A DNA stretch of 64,000 bases from Cyanobacteria bacterium UBA3301. GTDB taxonomy: Bacteria > Cyanobacteriota > Vampirovibrionia > Gastranaerophilales > Gastranaerophilaceae. The stretch spans positions 1 to 64,000 of the forward strand of contig DESZ01000006.1 of the NCBI GenBank assembly GCA_002361485.1. Direction: 5' to 3'. This document shows positions 1 to 9,233 of the stretch, one piece after another. The notes beneath the pieces were generated by a model. The model saw only the letters and a list, made by a program, of their open reading frames with translations. It was not told the origin of the DNA and did no database searches. A program made the position numbers and the translations under genes. How positions within the stretch are numbered: position 1 is the stretch's first letter; each line of letters opens with the position of its first letter.

Positions 1-473
1 ACACAGATACTGATGACGACGAGCCAATCCCTGCGGATACTGATACGGACACAGATACAGACGATGATGAAGTTATTACATCAAATGAAGACGGCAGAGC
101 TCTGTACAACCGCAAAATTGATGATAATAGCGTCGATTCAATAGACAAACGTCAGTATATGAGATTTAACATCAAAGAAAGTAATCTTCCGGTTGCAATG
201 GAAAAAACAAATAACGGAGTTGACTCTCTGATAGATGTCTCAAGAGGCGGGGTTGCTCTTAACCACAGCGGAAATCTAAAGGTTGGCGACGTAGTTCCTG
301 TACATCTTGTATATGGCGATTTGGACATCAAAGCGGATGTAAAAATTGTAACTGCGACAACATCAAGAGCAGGTGCTAAGTTCATCAACCTGAACCCGTC
401 AACTGCAAACCAACTTCTGTACTTAAGCGTATTGCTTGATGAAAGAACACAAAACATAACATTCAACAAATAA
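1..473 (+). CDS. PilZ-domain protein (5' end outside window)
   Basis: The frame is open from the left edge to TAA at 471-473, giving the last 156 or so residues. The first part is a Thr-Asp repeat tract (TDTDDDEP, then TDTDTDTDDD), likely an acidic linker. It is followed by a PilZ domain. The RxxxR box lies in KRQYMR just before base 159, and the second box, DVSRGGVAL, fits the D/NxSxxG consensus. Together these boxes bind cyclic di-GMP in PilZ proteins. The C-terminal part is a beta-rich PilZ barrel. What the missing N-terminus carries cannot be seen. The likely role is a c-di-GMP receptor for surface or motility functions, which would fit the pilT gene elsewhere in the window. Confidence 0.8.
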   Translation, partial: TDTDDDEPIPADTDTDTDTDDDEVITSNEDGRALYNRKIDDNSVDSIDKRQYMRFNIKESNLPVAMEKTNNGVDSLIDVSRGGVALNHSGNLKVGDVVPVHLVYGDLDIKADVKIVTATTSRAGAKFINLNPSTANQLLYLSVLLDERTQNITFNK

Positions 474-500
474 ACAGCTGATTGATATGAAAAAGTAAAA

Positions 501-529
501 AGTCTTGCAAATAATTGCAAGGCTTTTTG
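501..529 (+). terminator. Intrinsic terminator after PilZ gene
   Basis: Stem 501-510 pairs with 515-524 with one G-T wobble around an ATAA loop. A T-rich tract follows. It sits 28 bases after the PilZ stop. Confidence 0.75.
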
Positions 530-612
530 CTTTAAAAAATATATAGGCGGATAGTTTCCTTATTTTAAATTATGTGCTAAACTATAGGTGAATGTTTAGA
601 TAAGAGGTTACT

Positions 613-1125
613 ATGAATAATAAGAAAATTAAGACGATATTTTTGACACTTGCGATTTCAATCACTGCGGGAACAACAATAAATCATTATTGTTTTGCGC
701 AAAGTTCAACTATTTCTCGACCTGCTGTTTCTCCTGCAATACAATACACACAAGTAGGGGCACTGGATGTGGTTTCGGCACCGCATAAATATATGAATAA
801 GTACATTAAAATAAAGGGGAAATTTGACAAGTTTTCTACACTGGGGCTTGACTATCCGCCGGCAATGAGAGCTTCTGATAAATACATTTCGTTTTTAATT
901 CAAAGGCCGGATGTTCCAAATCACAATATTCCATTATCAGAATTAAAAATTTTTCTAAAAAAAGAAATTGCAGAAAAACACATTGATTTGGATGCAGGCG
1001 ACGAAATCGAATTTTGCGGACGTATATTTTCTTCAGCATTGGGAGATGCCTGGATGGATGTTGATGATTTTAAAGTGTTAACCGCAAAAAAAGAACCCAA
1101 AAAAGAAGAAAAAACTATTGAATAA
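613..1125 (+). CDS. Small secreted protein of unknown function
   Basis: 170 residues, start supported by GAGG about 6 bases upstream. Residues 1-29 look like a Sec signal peptide: a Lys-rich start, a hydrophobic core IFLTLAISITAG, and probable cleavage after CFA. There is no lipobox. The mature part has a region 'GALDVVSAPHKYMNKYIKIKG' split over residues 50-70 that resembles the start of OB-fold-like stress or nucleic-acid-binding secreted proteins, but I cannot assign a family. The C-terminus is a charged KKEPKKEEK tail. The GH57 gene follows 26 bases later and may share its transcript. Confidence 0.65.
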   Translation: MNNKKIKTIFLTLAISITAGTTINHYCFAQSSTISRPAVSPAIQYTQVGALDVVSAPHKYMNKYIKIKGKFDKFSTLGLDYPPAMRASDKYISFLIQRPDVPNHNIPLSELKIFLKKEIAEKHIDLDAGDEIEFCGRIFSSALGDAWMDVDDFKVLTAKKEPKKEEKTIE

Positions 1126-1151
1126 AAAATTTAATATATTCGAGGAATAAA

Positions 1152-3656
1152 ATGGAAGTAAAACAAAAGAAATATTTGACTATACACGGGCATTTTTATC
1201 AACCGCCAAGAGAAAATCCTTGGCTTGAAGCAGTAGAGCTGCAAGAAAGTGCTCTCCCTTGCCATGATTGGAATGAAAGGGTATGTATCGAATGCTATAC
1301 TCCGAATTCTGTTTCAAGAATTGTTGATAGCAGAAATAATATCCTCGATATAGTAAATAATTACGCATATATGAGTTTTAACTTTGGTCCGACTTTATTA
1401 TCTTGGATGGAAAATTATGCTCCGCTTACATACGAACGCATAATAAAAGCTGACATTGACAGCATTTCTGCCCATAACGGACATGGAAATGCAATTGCGC
1501 AGGTATATAATCATATAATTATGCCGTTAGCAAACCATAGAGATAAAGAAACTCAAGTCAAATGGGGAATAAGAGATTTTGAGTACAGATTTGGCAGAAA
1601 GCCCGAAGGAATGTGGTTAGCGGAAACCGCTGTAGATGATGAAACATTGGAAGTTTTAATTGATAACGGAATAAAATTCACAATACTTTCACCATACCAA
1701 GCATTAAAAATCAGGGAACAAGGAGAAAAAGACTGGCAGGACGTAAGCTGGGGGAATATTGACCCTGCACGTTCATATAAATATTTCTTAAAATCTGATT
1801 CTACAAAAAGCATCAATCTGTTCTTTTATGACGGAGCAATTTCTCGTTCCGTTGCTTTTGATGAATTATTAAAAGACGGTAATAAATTTATAAAGCGTCT
1901 AAAAGAAGGGGTATCCGAAGACAGAAATTATCCGCAATTAGTAAATATTGCAACTGACGGTGAAAGCTACGGACACCACACAAAATTCGGAGACATGGCT
2001 CTATCCTATGTATTAAAGCTAAAAGCGGAAGACGAAGGATTTATTATAACAAACTATGCGCAATATCTTGAAGAATGCGAAAGCGATTACGAAGCTGACA
2101 TAAAACAAGCTTCTTCTTGGAGTTGTTTCCACGGCGTCGGCAGATGGAAAGAAGACTGCGGATGTTCGACAGGCGGACAACCGGGTTGGAATCAAAAATG
2201 GAGAAAACCATTAAGAAATGCCTTGGATTATCTCCGTGACAGATTGGCTGAATTGTTTGAAAAAGAAGGAAAACACTATTTTAGCAATGATGCTTGGGAT
2301 GTCAGAAACAAGTACATTGATGTAATTCTTAACAGAAACTATAAAACAATTAAGAATTTTCAAAAAGCTAATTTTAATCCTGACTTAAGCGAAACAGACC
2401 GAGTAAGAGGGATGGAATTATTGGAAATGCAGCGTCAAACTCTTTTAATGTACACAAGCTGCGGATGGTTCTTTAATGAGTTATCAGGAATAGAAACGGT
2501 TCAAATAATGAAATATGCAGCAAGAGCAATGCAATTAGCCGCTAATTTCTCCTCGGAAAATTATGAAGAACAATTTTTAAATATTCTATCCGAAGCAAAA
2601 AGTAATATTAAAGAACTCGGTTCAGGTAAAGATATATACGAAAAATGGGTTAAACCTTCTGTTGTATCTTTAAAAGAAGTTGCTTGTTTATGGGCTGTAT
2701 CTTCTCTATATCAAGAATTTGAAGAGGAAGAAGACGTATATTGTTACAGTGTAAAAAGAAATCACTACCAGATGGTAGAAAAAGGGAACTCTAATTTTAT
2801 TATAGGAAATATAGAAGTAACCTCAAAAATTACACTTCAACGCTCTAATTTAATATTTGCACTGATGCAATTCCCTGATGGTGATTTTCATTGCGCAATA
2901 AAAGAATTTTCTAATAACGAAGAGTATAATGAACTCAAAAACACTCTAATCAAAACCTTTGCCCTATTCCCTCTGACCGAGATAATCAGAGCAATTGATG
3001 AAAAATTTGGCAAAGAATATTTCACATTAAAAGATATATTTATAGAGGAAAGAAAGAAAATTCTTCAAATTCTTCTAAAAGACCAATTGAAAAAATTTGC
3101 AAACAGATATGAAGAAATGTACGACCAAGGAAAAAGTTCAATATATCATATGCAAAGTTTGGGCTTGGAAGTTCCTGATGAGTTTAAGATTTCAGCAGGC
3201 TATACATTAACACACAGATATAACGATTTATTAAAGGACTCAAGCGGATTTGTTGACGAACCGGTTATTCAACAAATAATGGCAATAAATTATGAGGCTA
3301 AGCGAATAGGTATTGATATTGATAAGACAACATCAAACAAAAATTTCGGCCGTAAATTAATTACAAACCTTAATCGTCTGACAAAAAGCTTTGAATTTCA
3401 ACAGGCAGAAGCGATATCCGACCTGTTTGATATTATGGAAAAATTAGAATTACAGATAGATTTAACTGAGGCGCAAAACATATATTATAATAAAATTTAT
3501 CACCGTATTGGAGATATTATAGAAAACAACAAAGACGAACAAAGAGATAAAGATATTAAATTTATAAATATATTGCTGCAAATAGGAGAAAAACTCCATA
3601 TTAACGTAGATTTTTACAGAATTAAATTGGACAAAATATTGAGCTTAAAAAAATAA
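1152..3656 (+). CDS. Glycoside hydrolase family 57 protein with DUF3536 (alpha-amylase/glucan type)
   Basis: 834 residues with GAGGAA in front of the ATG. The N-terminus has HGHFYQPPRENPW at residues 12-24, the GH57 first motif (HxH). GMWLAETAV near residues 153-161 holds the probable catalytic nucleophile Glu, and TDGESYGHH near 267-275 is a further conserved active-site block. The rest matches the long DUF3536 C-terminal helical region of these enzymes. There is no signal peptide, so it should act in the cytoplasm on glycogen or imported alpha-glucan. The GH13 amylase at 61 kb and the phosphohexomutase at 6 kb belong to the same metabolism. The exact bond specificity cannot be read from sequence. 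Confidence 0.88.
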   Translation: MEVKQKKYLTIHGHFYQPPRENPWLEAVELQESALPCHDWNERVCIECYTPNSVSRIVDSRNNILDIVNNYAYMSFNFGPTLLSWMENYAPLTYERIIKADIDSISAHNGHGNAIAQVYNHIIMPLANHRDKETQVKWGIRDFEYRFGRKPEGMWLAETAVDDETLEVLIDNGIKFTILSPYQALKIREQGEKDWQDVSWGNIDPARSYKYFLKSDSTKSINLFFYDGAISRSVAFDELLKDGNKFIKRLKEGVSEDRNYPQLVNIATDGESYGHHTKFGDMALSYVLKLKAEDEGFIITNYAQYLEECESDYEADIKQASSWSCFHGVGRWKEDCGCSTGGQPGWNQKWRKPLRNALDYLRDRLAELFEKEGKHYFSNDAWDVRNKYIDVILNRNYKTIKNFQKANFNPDLSETDRVRGMELLEMQRQTLLMYTSCGWFFNELSGIETVQIMKYAARAMQLAANFSSENYEEQFLNILSEAKSNIKELGSGKDIYEKWVKPSVVSLKEVACLWAVSSLYQEFEEEEDVYCYSVKRNHYQMVEKGNSNFIIGNIEVTSKITLQRSNLIFALMQFPDGDFHCAIKEFSNNEEYNELKNTLIKTFALFPLTEIIRAIDEKFGKEYFTLKDIFIEERKKILQILLKDQLKKFANRYEEMYDQGKSSIYHMQSLGLEVPDEFKISAGYTLTHRYNDLLKDSSGFVDEPVIQQIMAINYEAKRIGIDIDKTTSNKNFGRKLITNLNRLTKSFEFQQAEAISDLFDIMEKLELQIDLTEAQNIYYNKIYHRIGDIIENNKDEQRDKDIKFINILLQIGEKLHINVDFYRIKLDKILSLKK

Positions 3657-3679
3657 CGGTTATAAACCGTTATTTTTTT
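3646..3679. terminator. Bidirectional intrinsic terminator
   Basis: A perfect 9-bp stem, 3653-3661 with 3665-3673, has an ATA loop. A T-run follows on plus and an A-run (T-run on minus) precedes it. It lies between the convergent GH57 gene and the 161-residue secreted protein gene, so it can end both. Confidence 0.8.
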
Positions 3680-3680
3680 A

Positions 3681-4166
3681 TTATAATTTCGTCGGAACGC
3701 AAAAATAAGGATTATTCTGTAATTTTGCCCATTGGATATACGCCTTATTACCCTTGATTACAGTCGTACCACCTCTTACATAAGTAATTTCCCCAGTTTT
3801 AGGATTTGTTTTAGGCTCAAATAACTGAAGTGTATATTTTTCAGGTGTTTTAGAACGACTCTTCATTGCTTCATACAAATCATCCACCTGAGCATCTGAA
3901 AAGCCGCAATCAAGTTTATACTTGCCATCTGTTGACGAAATAATTTCCTGATATTGGCAAAAACCATTACGCCAACCAATGATTTTTCTCTGAGTAGTAA
4001 ACGAACTTCCGTCATAAGTTGAAGTAATCGTTTCCTCATAAGCGTCACAATCACGCATCTTTTTTATAAATTTTCTTGAAAATTTCGTATATTCCGACGC
4101 AAAAGCAGACGTCAAAAACGCTGTTGCCACAAATATAATTGAACAAACTAATAAACTCTTTTTCAT
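3681..4166 (-). CDS. Small secreted Cys-containing protein of unknown function
   Basis: 161 residues with a strong GGAGG upstream of the ATG. Residues 1-23 (MKKSLLVCSIIFVATAFLTSAFA) form a signal peptide with AFA before cleavage. The mature protein has four Cys residues (in RDCDAYEE, NGFCQYQE, LDCGFSD and PYFCVPTKL), an even number that would allow disulphides in the envelope. No family is recognised. It is a single gene, separated from argS by a 200-base gap that holds a candidate small RNA. Confidence 0.6.
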   Translation of the reverse strand: MKKSLLVCSIIFVATAFLTSAFASEYTKFSRKFIKKMRDCDAYEETITSTYDGSSFTTQRKIIGWRNGFCQYQEIISSTDGKYKLDCGFSDAQVDDLYEAMKSRSKTPEKYTLQLFEPKTNPKTGEITYVRGGTTVIKGNKAYIQWAKLQNNPYFCVPTKL

Positions 4167-4270
4167 TTTAATAAAGCCTCCACTTAATTTATATTATACC
4201 AGCGATAACAAATATGGGCAAAATTTTAAAATTTATATTAAAATCTCATGTTTTTGTAGGATTTAAAAAT

Positions 4271-4366
4271 TTCAAAAAGTGCTATTATAACAATATACTC
4301 CTTAGAGACTAAGATACACATATCCCTAATCAACAGCTATACACAAAAAGTGCATAGCTTTTTTTT
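4271..4366 (+). ncRNA. Candidate small RNA with its own promoter and terminator
   Basis: Both flanking genes are on minus, yet the gap carries a strong plus-strand terminator: stem 4335-4344 with 4350-4359, one mismatch, AAAAA loop, then eight T at 4359-4366. Upstream, TTCAAA (4271-4276), a 17-base spacer and TATACT (4294-4299) could be a promoter. The implied transcript is about 60 nt, from about 4306 to 4366. On minus the hairpin has no T-run, so it is not an obvious argS terminator. No known RNA family is recognised. Confidence 0.35.
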
Positions 4367-4367
4367 A

Positions 4368-6098
4368 TTACATTCTTTCAGGAGCACTTACGGCAAGTAT
4401 CCTTAAAGCATTTGCCAATACCGTTTTAAAAGCATAAACAATTGCTAACCTTGCAGATGTTAAAGACTTATCATCTGTTATAACCCTTGTAGAATTATAG
4501 AATGAATGAAATTCAGCAGCCAAATCCTGTACATAACGACAAATTGTATATACCTGTCTGTCACGAGCCGAAGTGACGATTAAATGCTTAAATTCTTCAA
4601 GCTTTAATATAATTTTTCTTGCCTCCTTTAGCGTTAATTTAACAATATCTTGATTGAAATTATTTAATAATGAGTTAAAATCGCTTTCAGACATAACAGC
4701 TTTTATTGTTTCACCACTTTGAGTATCAATTCTGTCATTCACAGCGTTTCTTATAATTGAACAAGCTCTTGCATGCGCATATTGCACATAAAACACAGGA
4801 TTTTCATCAGAAGATTTTTTAGCTAATTCAATATCAAAATCCAATGTCGTATCAATATTTCTCATAGACATCCAAAATCTTGTTGCATCAACCCCGACTT
4901 CATCAACCAAATCCTCTAATGTAACCATGTTCTTGCGTTTTCCCATACGAACTTCGTTACCGTCAATTACAAGATTTACAAGCTGTCCTAATAAAACTTC
5001 TAGCTTATTCGGGTCATACCCCAAAGCCTCTAACGAAGCCTTAACTCTTGGAATATATCCGTGATGATCCGCCCCCCAAATATCAATCATTCGGTCAAAA
5101 CCGCGTTCTAATTTATCTGCATGATAGGCAATATCCGCAGTTAAATATGTATTAGAACCATCGACTTTTTTAATAACTCTATCTTGATCATCTCCGTAAT
5201 CTGATGACCTAAACCAAGTAGCACCGTCTTTTTCATAAATTTTACCCGATTGAGTTAATTTATCAACGTAATGTTTTACTTTACCTGAATTGTGTAATGT
5301 TAATTCGGAATAAAAATTGTCAAACTCAACGTGAAGTTTATCTAATAAATCGCGTTGTACTTTTTCCTCGTACTCTTTTGCAAAATCACAAAAAGTAGAA
5401 AGCTCAATTTTATCTATGTTTTCAAGAGTCGTATCAGGATATTTTTGCAAAAATGCTTGCGCTACAGGAATTAAATAATCTCCCGGATAGTAATTTTTTC
5501 TTTCTTCTTCGTCTGTCGGAAAATCAATATCATCACCCAATTCTTGTTTCACTCTTATTATTAATGAGCGCCCTAGTTTTTGAATTTGAGAACCAGCATC
5601 ATTAATATAAAATTCCTGATAAACTTCATGCCCGTAGAATTTTAACAAATTAGCCAACGCACTTCCCATAGCGGCCCAACGACCGTGTCCTATATGGAAC
5701 GGTCCTGTAGGATTTGCAGAAATGTATTCTAATATTATTTTTTCGGTTTCAACATTTTCAGGGCGTCCAAAATTTGATTTTTTATCAATGATTTCTTTGA
5801 TTAAATTTATTAATAGAGTTTCGCCGGCCTTGAAATTTATAAACCCGGCAACAACAGTGTATTCATTATCTTCCTTTTCTATAAACTCTACAATAGCATT
5901 AGCAATCATAGGCGGAGCTATCTTTGCGCTGCGGGCAAGAGAAGACACATTTATTGCAAAGTCACCAAAGTCGGGGTTTTTAGGCTTTTCAACGATTAAC
6001 GACCCTTTTTGATATTCGTTCATTTGTCCTAATTTATTTGCCTTGACTGCTTTTATCAAAGCTTCTTCAACTTTATTTAAAAAATAATCTCTTAACAT
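4368..6098 (-). CDS. argS: Arginyl-tRNA synthetase
   Basis: 576 residues, class I synthetase charging tRNA-Arg. ANPTGPFHIGHGRWAA near residue 130 holds the HIGH motif. MGKRKN in the second half stands in the KMSKS position. The C-terminal helical anticodon-binding domain (DALR type) ends in SAPERM. An upstream ATG four codons earlier (6108-6110) is in frame, but the ribosome binding site GAGGAAG lies between the two ATGs and is correctly spaced only for the inner one, so I start at 6098. The gene is monocistronic or read with the phosphohexomutase upstream. Confidence 0.95.
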   Translation of the reverse strand: MLRDYFLNKVEEALIKAVKANKLGQMNEYQKGSLIVEKPKNPDFGDFAINVSSLARSAKIAPPMIANAIVEFIEKEDNEYTVVAGFINFKAGETLLINLIKEIIDKKSNFGRPENVETEKIILEYISANPTGPFHIGHGRWAAMGSALANLLKFYGHEVYQEFYINDAGSQIQKLGRSLIIRVKQELGDDIDFPTDEEERKNYYPGDYLIPVAQAFLQKYPDTTLENIDKIELSTFCDFAKEYEEKVQRDLLDKLHVEFDNFYSELTLHNSGKVKHYVDKLTQSGKIYEKDGATWFRSSDYGDDQDRVIKKVDGSNTYLTADIAYHADKLERGFDRMIDIWGADHHGYIPRVKASLEALGYDPNKLEVLLGQLVNLVIDGNEVRMGKRKNMVTLEDLVDEVGVDATRFWMSMRNIDTTLDFDIELAKKSSDENPVFYVQYAHARACSIIRNAVNDRIDTQSGETIKAVMSESDFNSLLNNFNQDIVKLTLKEARKIILKLEEFKHLIVTSARDRQVYTICRYVQDLAAEFHSFYNSTRVITDDKSLTSARLAIVYAFKTVLANALRILAVSAPERM

Positions 6099-6132
6099 AA
6101 TCTTCCTCATATTATAAATGTATTTATATTAT

Positions 6133-6160
6133 AAAACAAAAAGGATAAATTATTTATCGT
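6133..6160 (-). terminator. Weak AT-rich terminator after phosphohexomutase gene
   Basis: On minus, a 6-bp stem (6153-6158 with 6144-6149) is followed by a T-rich run. The stem is all A/T apart from one pair, so strength is doubtful. Confidence 0.4.
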
Positions 6161-6182
6161 TATGAAATTATGTCATAAAGTT

Positions 6183-8456
6183 TTAAAAATCATATTCCGG
6201 AACATTAAACGGTTCATTATTAGCATCTTTTTCTACAAATGCTAAATAATACTCCATAGCCATATCTTTTGCATTCTGATATATTTCATTAGGAATATAT
6301 TTTTGGTGCATTTCGGTTCTTTCGCCGGAATAATTTCCTAAAATTGCAGCATATTTTTCAATATCGTCTTTATTTAACCCGCCGCCATACGCTTTTGTTT
6401 TTGCATCCGTACCTGACGGTCTGATTTCGATATATTTATCACCAAATTCCAAATATGTTCCGTCGCCGACGAATTTGACTGATTTCAAATTGTCAAAAGT
6501 CAAGCCTTCACTATTAAATTTATCATTTAAAATATTTTTTATATCATCGACACTAATAGCATTTGCACGCAAAGCTATTGCCATTGAAAGATAGAAAATA
6601 TCATTTTTAGTACGCTTTTCTTCCCCTGCTGATTTATCAGCTTTTAACTTTTCTATATCAGGTTCAGATTCGTTATAATAAGCTATATCAACTCTTGTAT
6701 CATATCTGCCTATTATATTATTATCAACAAATACCTGTTTTAAATAATCAGATAACGGAATGTCTTTTTGATTTGCAATAAGGGCAGAAGCTACAATAAT
6801 TGCTTCCGTTGCGCTTTTTTCCCGCATAGCGATTGCCAATCTTCCGTTTTGAGATTTTATAAGTTCTTCGGTACCCATTATCATTCCGCCTGATTCTTCA
6901 CCCCCGAATAACAAGCGCGGATTGACTCCGAGATTTATAGGGTTCCCAAGAACATCATCGATTATAACAGGTTCTGCCGGATTGGTTTTCAATTTCAATT
7001 CAACCTTTTTCATAATATTAGCAATTTCTTTAAACCCGACAGGAACATTTACAACCTTTACTCCGTTAGTTTTACCCCATTCATCCCAAGACAACGCTGA
7101 AGCAGTTGTTTTTATCATAAATCTTGGGTGATTATTCCATTTATTCATCATCTTTAATTGCTTTGCCCAAAAATCCATAAGCATCAAAAATGCCTGATTT
7201 GCTGTAAATACCGTCAAAATCCTGTTATCATTCAAACAAACATAATCAATTCCTAATTCTTTTAAAAACGGTATTCTGTCAGAACTTTCAATCTGAGTAA
7301 CAGTAAGCCTGTCATGGTCAGGATCAGTAATCAAAACCGCGGTTCCGACGGGATATTCTTTTAAACGGTCACCGTAATTCATTGTTTCAATTACAGGGAA
7401 ATATTTTGTTCCGTCCGCTTTTTTTGCAAGAACTGTCGCATCAACCGAATAATCATAAAATGCTTTTTCACCTTTTGGAGTAATATCTGACTTACCTATC
7501 GAATGGAAAAACGGATCTTCTTCGGTATCAAGCCAATCAAATTTATCTGAAATTTCAAGTTTATCTAATACCCTTGAAAGAGTTCTGTACGCGGAACCGC
7601 CAACACTCTCTATTATTATTTTACTGTCAAATGACTTTATTGAATTTATACTTACATCTTGCGCAACGCCTGATTTTAAATATTCGACATATAAATCTAC
7701 ACCGTCATTTATTCTTGACATTGCTTCTTCATTTATCAACGGATTGTCACTTGCAGAAATTCTTATTTCATAACTGCCGTTTTTATTTACGTAATCAAAA
7801 ATTTCTTGAATTTTATTTACAAATTCCATGGATTCTTCGGGCAAATATTGGCTGCCCTGACAGTTCAAATCTTTCGTGGCATTTTTGACAGAAATACCAT
7901 GACTTGAAGTTATATATTCTCCGCCAAGCAAATCCAATTTAAACGCCAAAAATGAGGCTAGCCATATCGGAATAGTTTTTCTGCCTTCAGGAACAAGAGT
8001 TTCAATACCTTGTGCAGCCTGAATTCTTGCAATAGCATCCAAAAATAATTTGGAATTATAGCGAACTTCGCAGCCTGCAACTTTTACTATCCTCTTATTT
8101 GGATATTTTTCTTTTGCAACAAGAGCTTTCGCTAAAGTTGCAAGAACAATTCCTACCAAATTTATCGGGAATCTTGTGTCTTGAGGTTGTAATATATTTT
8201 GCGGACCTCTTATCCCTGCGGTCGAAACTTTGGCTTCTTTAGCGTAATTCTCAAACCATTCCTCAAGATTTAAGCCAAGAGGGTTATTATTCGAATCATA
8301 CGGCTTTAAATACTCTTTCTTTAATAAAAAAGTAAATTCACCCTTATTGGAAAAAACCATTAAATTTAAGTTCTTTATATAATCTGGTGTTTTATCATAA
8401 ACACTTTTAAATAATTCGTTTTCTAACATATTTTGCGATTTTTTCAATTCTAACAT
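6183..8456 (-). CDS. Alpha-D-phosphohexomutase family protein (phosphoglucomutase/phosphomannomutase-like)
   Basis: 757 residues. The four active-site blocks of the alpha-D-phosphohexomutase family occur in order: the phosphoserine loop as ITSSHGIS near residue 184 (usually TASHNP), the metal loop as TDPDHDR near 377 (usually DPDADR), the sugar loop GGEESGG near 518, and the phosphate loop RPSGTD near 678. The protein is about 200 residues longer than a usual family member. The start at 8456 is preferred over an upstream in-frame codon because GGAGACGGGG precedes it. It probably interconverts hexose 1- and 6-phosphates from glucan breakdown, but the substrate is uncertain given the altered serine loop. 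Confidence 0.85.
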   Translation of the reverse strand: MLELKKSQNMLENELFKSVYDKTPDYIKNLNLMVFSNKGEFTFLLKKEYLKPYDSNNNPLGLNLEEWFENYAKEAKVSTAGIRGPQNILQPQDTRFPINLVGIVLATLAKALVAKEKYPNKRIVKVAGCEVRYNSKLFLDAIARIQAAQGIETLVPEGRKTIPIWLASFLAFKLDLLGGEYITSSHGISVKNATKDLNCQGSQYLPEESMEFVNKIQEIFDYVNKNGSYEIRISASDNPLINEEAMSRINDGVDLYVEYLKSGVAQDVSINSIKSFDSKIIIESVGGSAYRTLSRVLDKLEISDKFDWLDTEEDPFFHSIGKSDITPKGEKAFYDYSVDATVLAKKADGTKYFPVIETMNYGDRLKEYPVGTAVLITDPDHDRLTVTQIESSDRIPFLKELGIDYVCLNDNRILTVFTANQAFLMLMDFWAKQLKMMNKWNNHPRFMIKTTASALSWDEWGKTNGVKVVNVPVGFKEIANIMKKVELKLKTNPAEPVIIDDVLGNPINLGVNPRLLFGGEESGGMIMGTEELIKSQNGRLAIAMREKSATEAIIVASALIANQKDIPLSDYLKQVFVDNNIIGRYDTRVDIAYYNESEPDIEKLKADKSAGEEKRTKNDIFYLSMAIALRANAISVDDIKNILNDKFNSEGLTFDNLKSVKFVGDGTYLEFGDKYIEIRPSGTDAKTKAYGGGLNKDDIEKYAAILGNYSGERTEMHQKYIPNEIYQNAKDMAMEYYLAFVEKDANNEPFNVPEYDF

Positions 8457-8555
8457 AATCCCCGTCTCCTTAAGAACAATATACAATAAAAAATAATAAA
8501 AGGTAGCAACTTAATCATTTTTAATGTATAATGGCTTTATTGATTAGGAGAGAAA

Positions 8556-9233
8556 ATGTCAAAGAAGAAAGAATATTCAAAAAAGCAAGCATCTCAATTC
8601 AATTGGTTTCGCACAATGTGGCAAATAATTGTTTGTAAAGGCTTGTATATGCTACGACTAAAACTTGTATACAGAATAGAAATTTACGGGAAAGAAAACA
8701 TTCCGAAAGATAACAGATACATTGTTTGTCCAAACCACTTATCCACATTGGATCCGCCGATGATAGCGGCAATTATGCCACGGAGTGTAGCTTTTATGGC
8801 AAAAAAAGAACTGTTTAACATTCCGCTATTAAGATGGTGGCTTGATTGGCTAGGCGCGTTCGCGGTAGATAGAGAGAGCTTGGGACCTTCTACTGTTAAA
8901 ACGGTTGAAGAAATCAAGAACAGCAACTGGGTTCTTGGCATATTTCCGCAGGGCACTCGAGGAGTTCCCGGCGAAATAAAAGGCGTAACAAAAGGTTTTG
9001 CAGGTTTGGCAAGACTTACCAAATGTGATATTTTACCTGTTGGCATTGTTGGTTCGCACGAGGCAAAAAGAATTCCGTTTTCAGGAAAAATAATAATAAA
9101 AATAGGTAAAGTAATTCCATATGACAGAGATACAGAAAAAGTAAAAAATGAATGGATAGAACAAATTCAACAACTAACAGGTTTTAAATACATAGATACC
9201 CCCTTGGAAGTCAAGAATGGAGGTAACTTATAA
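8556..9233 (+). CDS. 1-acyl-sn-glycerol-3-phosphate acyltransferase family protein (first copy)
   Basis: 225 residues, PlsC-type acyltransferase of phospholipid synthesis at the inner membrane. NHLSTLD near residues 59-65 is the catalytic NHx4D motif, and FPQGTRG near 130-136 is the glycerol phosphate-binding motif (usually FPEGTRS). AFMAKKELF lies between them. The start follows AGGAGAG with good spacing. The next gene is a paralogue starting directly after this stop, so the two are co-transcribed. The acyl acceptor cannot be told from sequence. Confidence 0.9.
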   Translation: MSKKKEYSKKQASQFNWFRTMWQIIVCKGLYMLRLKLVYRIEIYGKENIPKDNRYIVCPNHLSTLDPPMIAAIMPRSVAFMAKKELFNIPLLRWWLDWLGAFAVDRESLGPSTVKTVEEIKNSNWVLGIFPQGTRGVPGEIKGVTKGFAGLARLTKCDILPVGIVGSHEAKRIPFSGKIIIKIGKVIPYDRDTEKVKNEWIEQIQQLTGFKYIDTPLEVKNGGNL

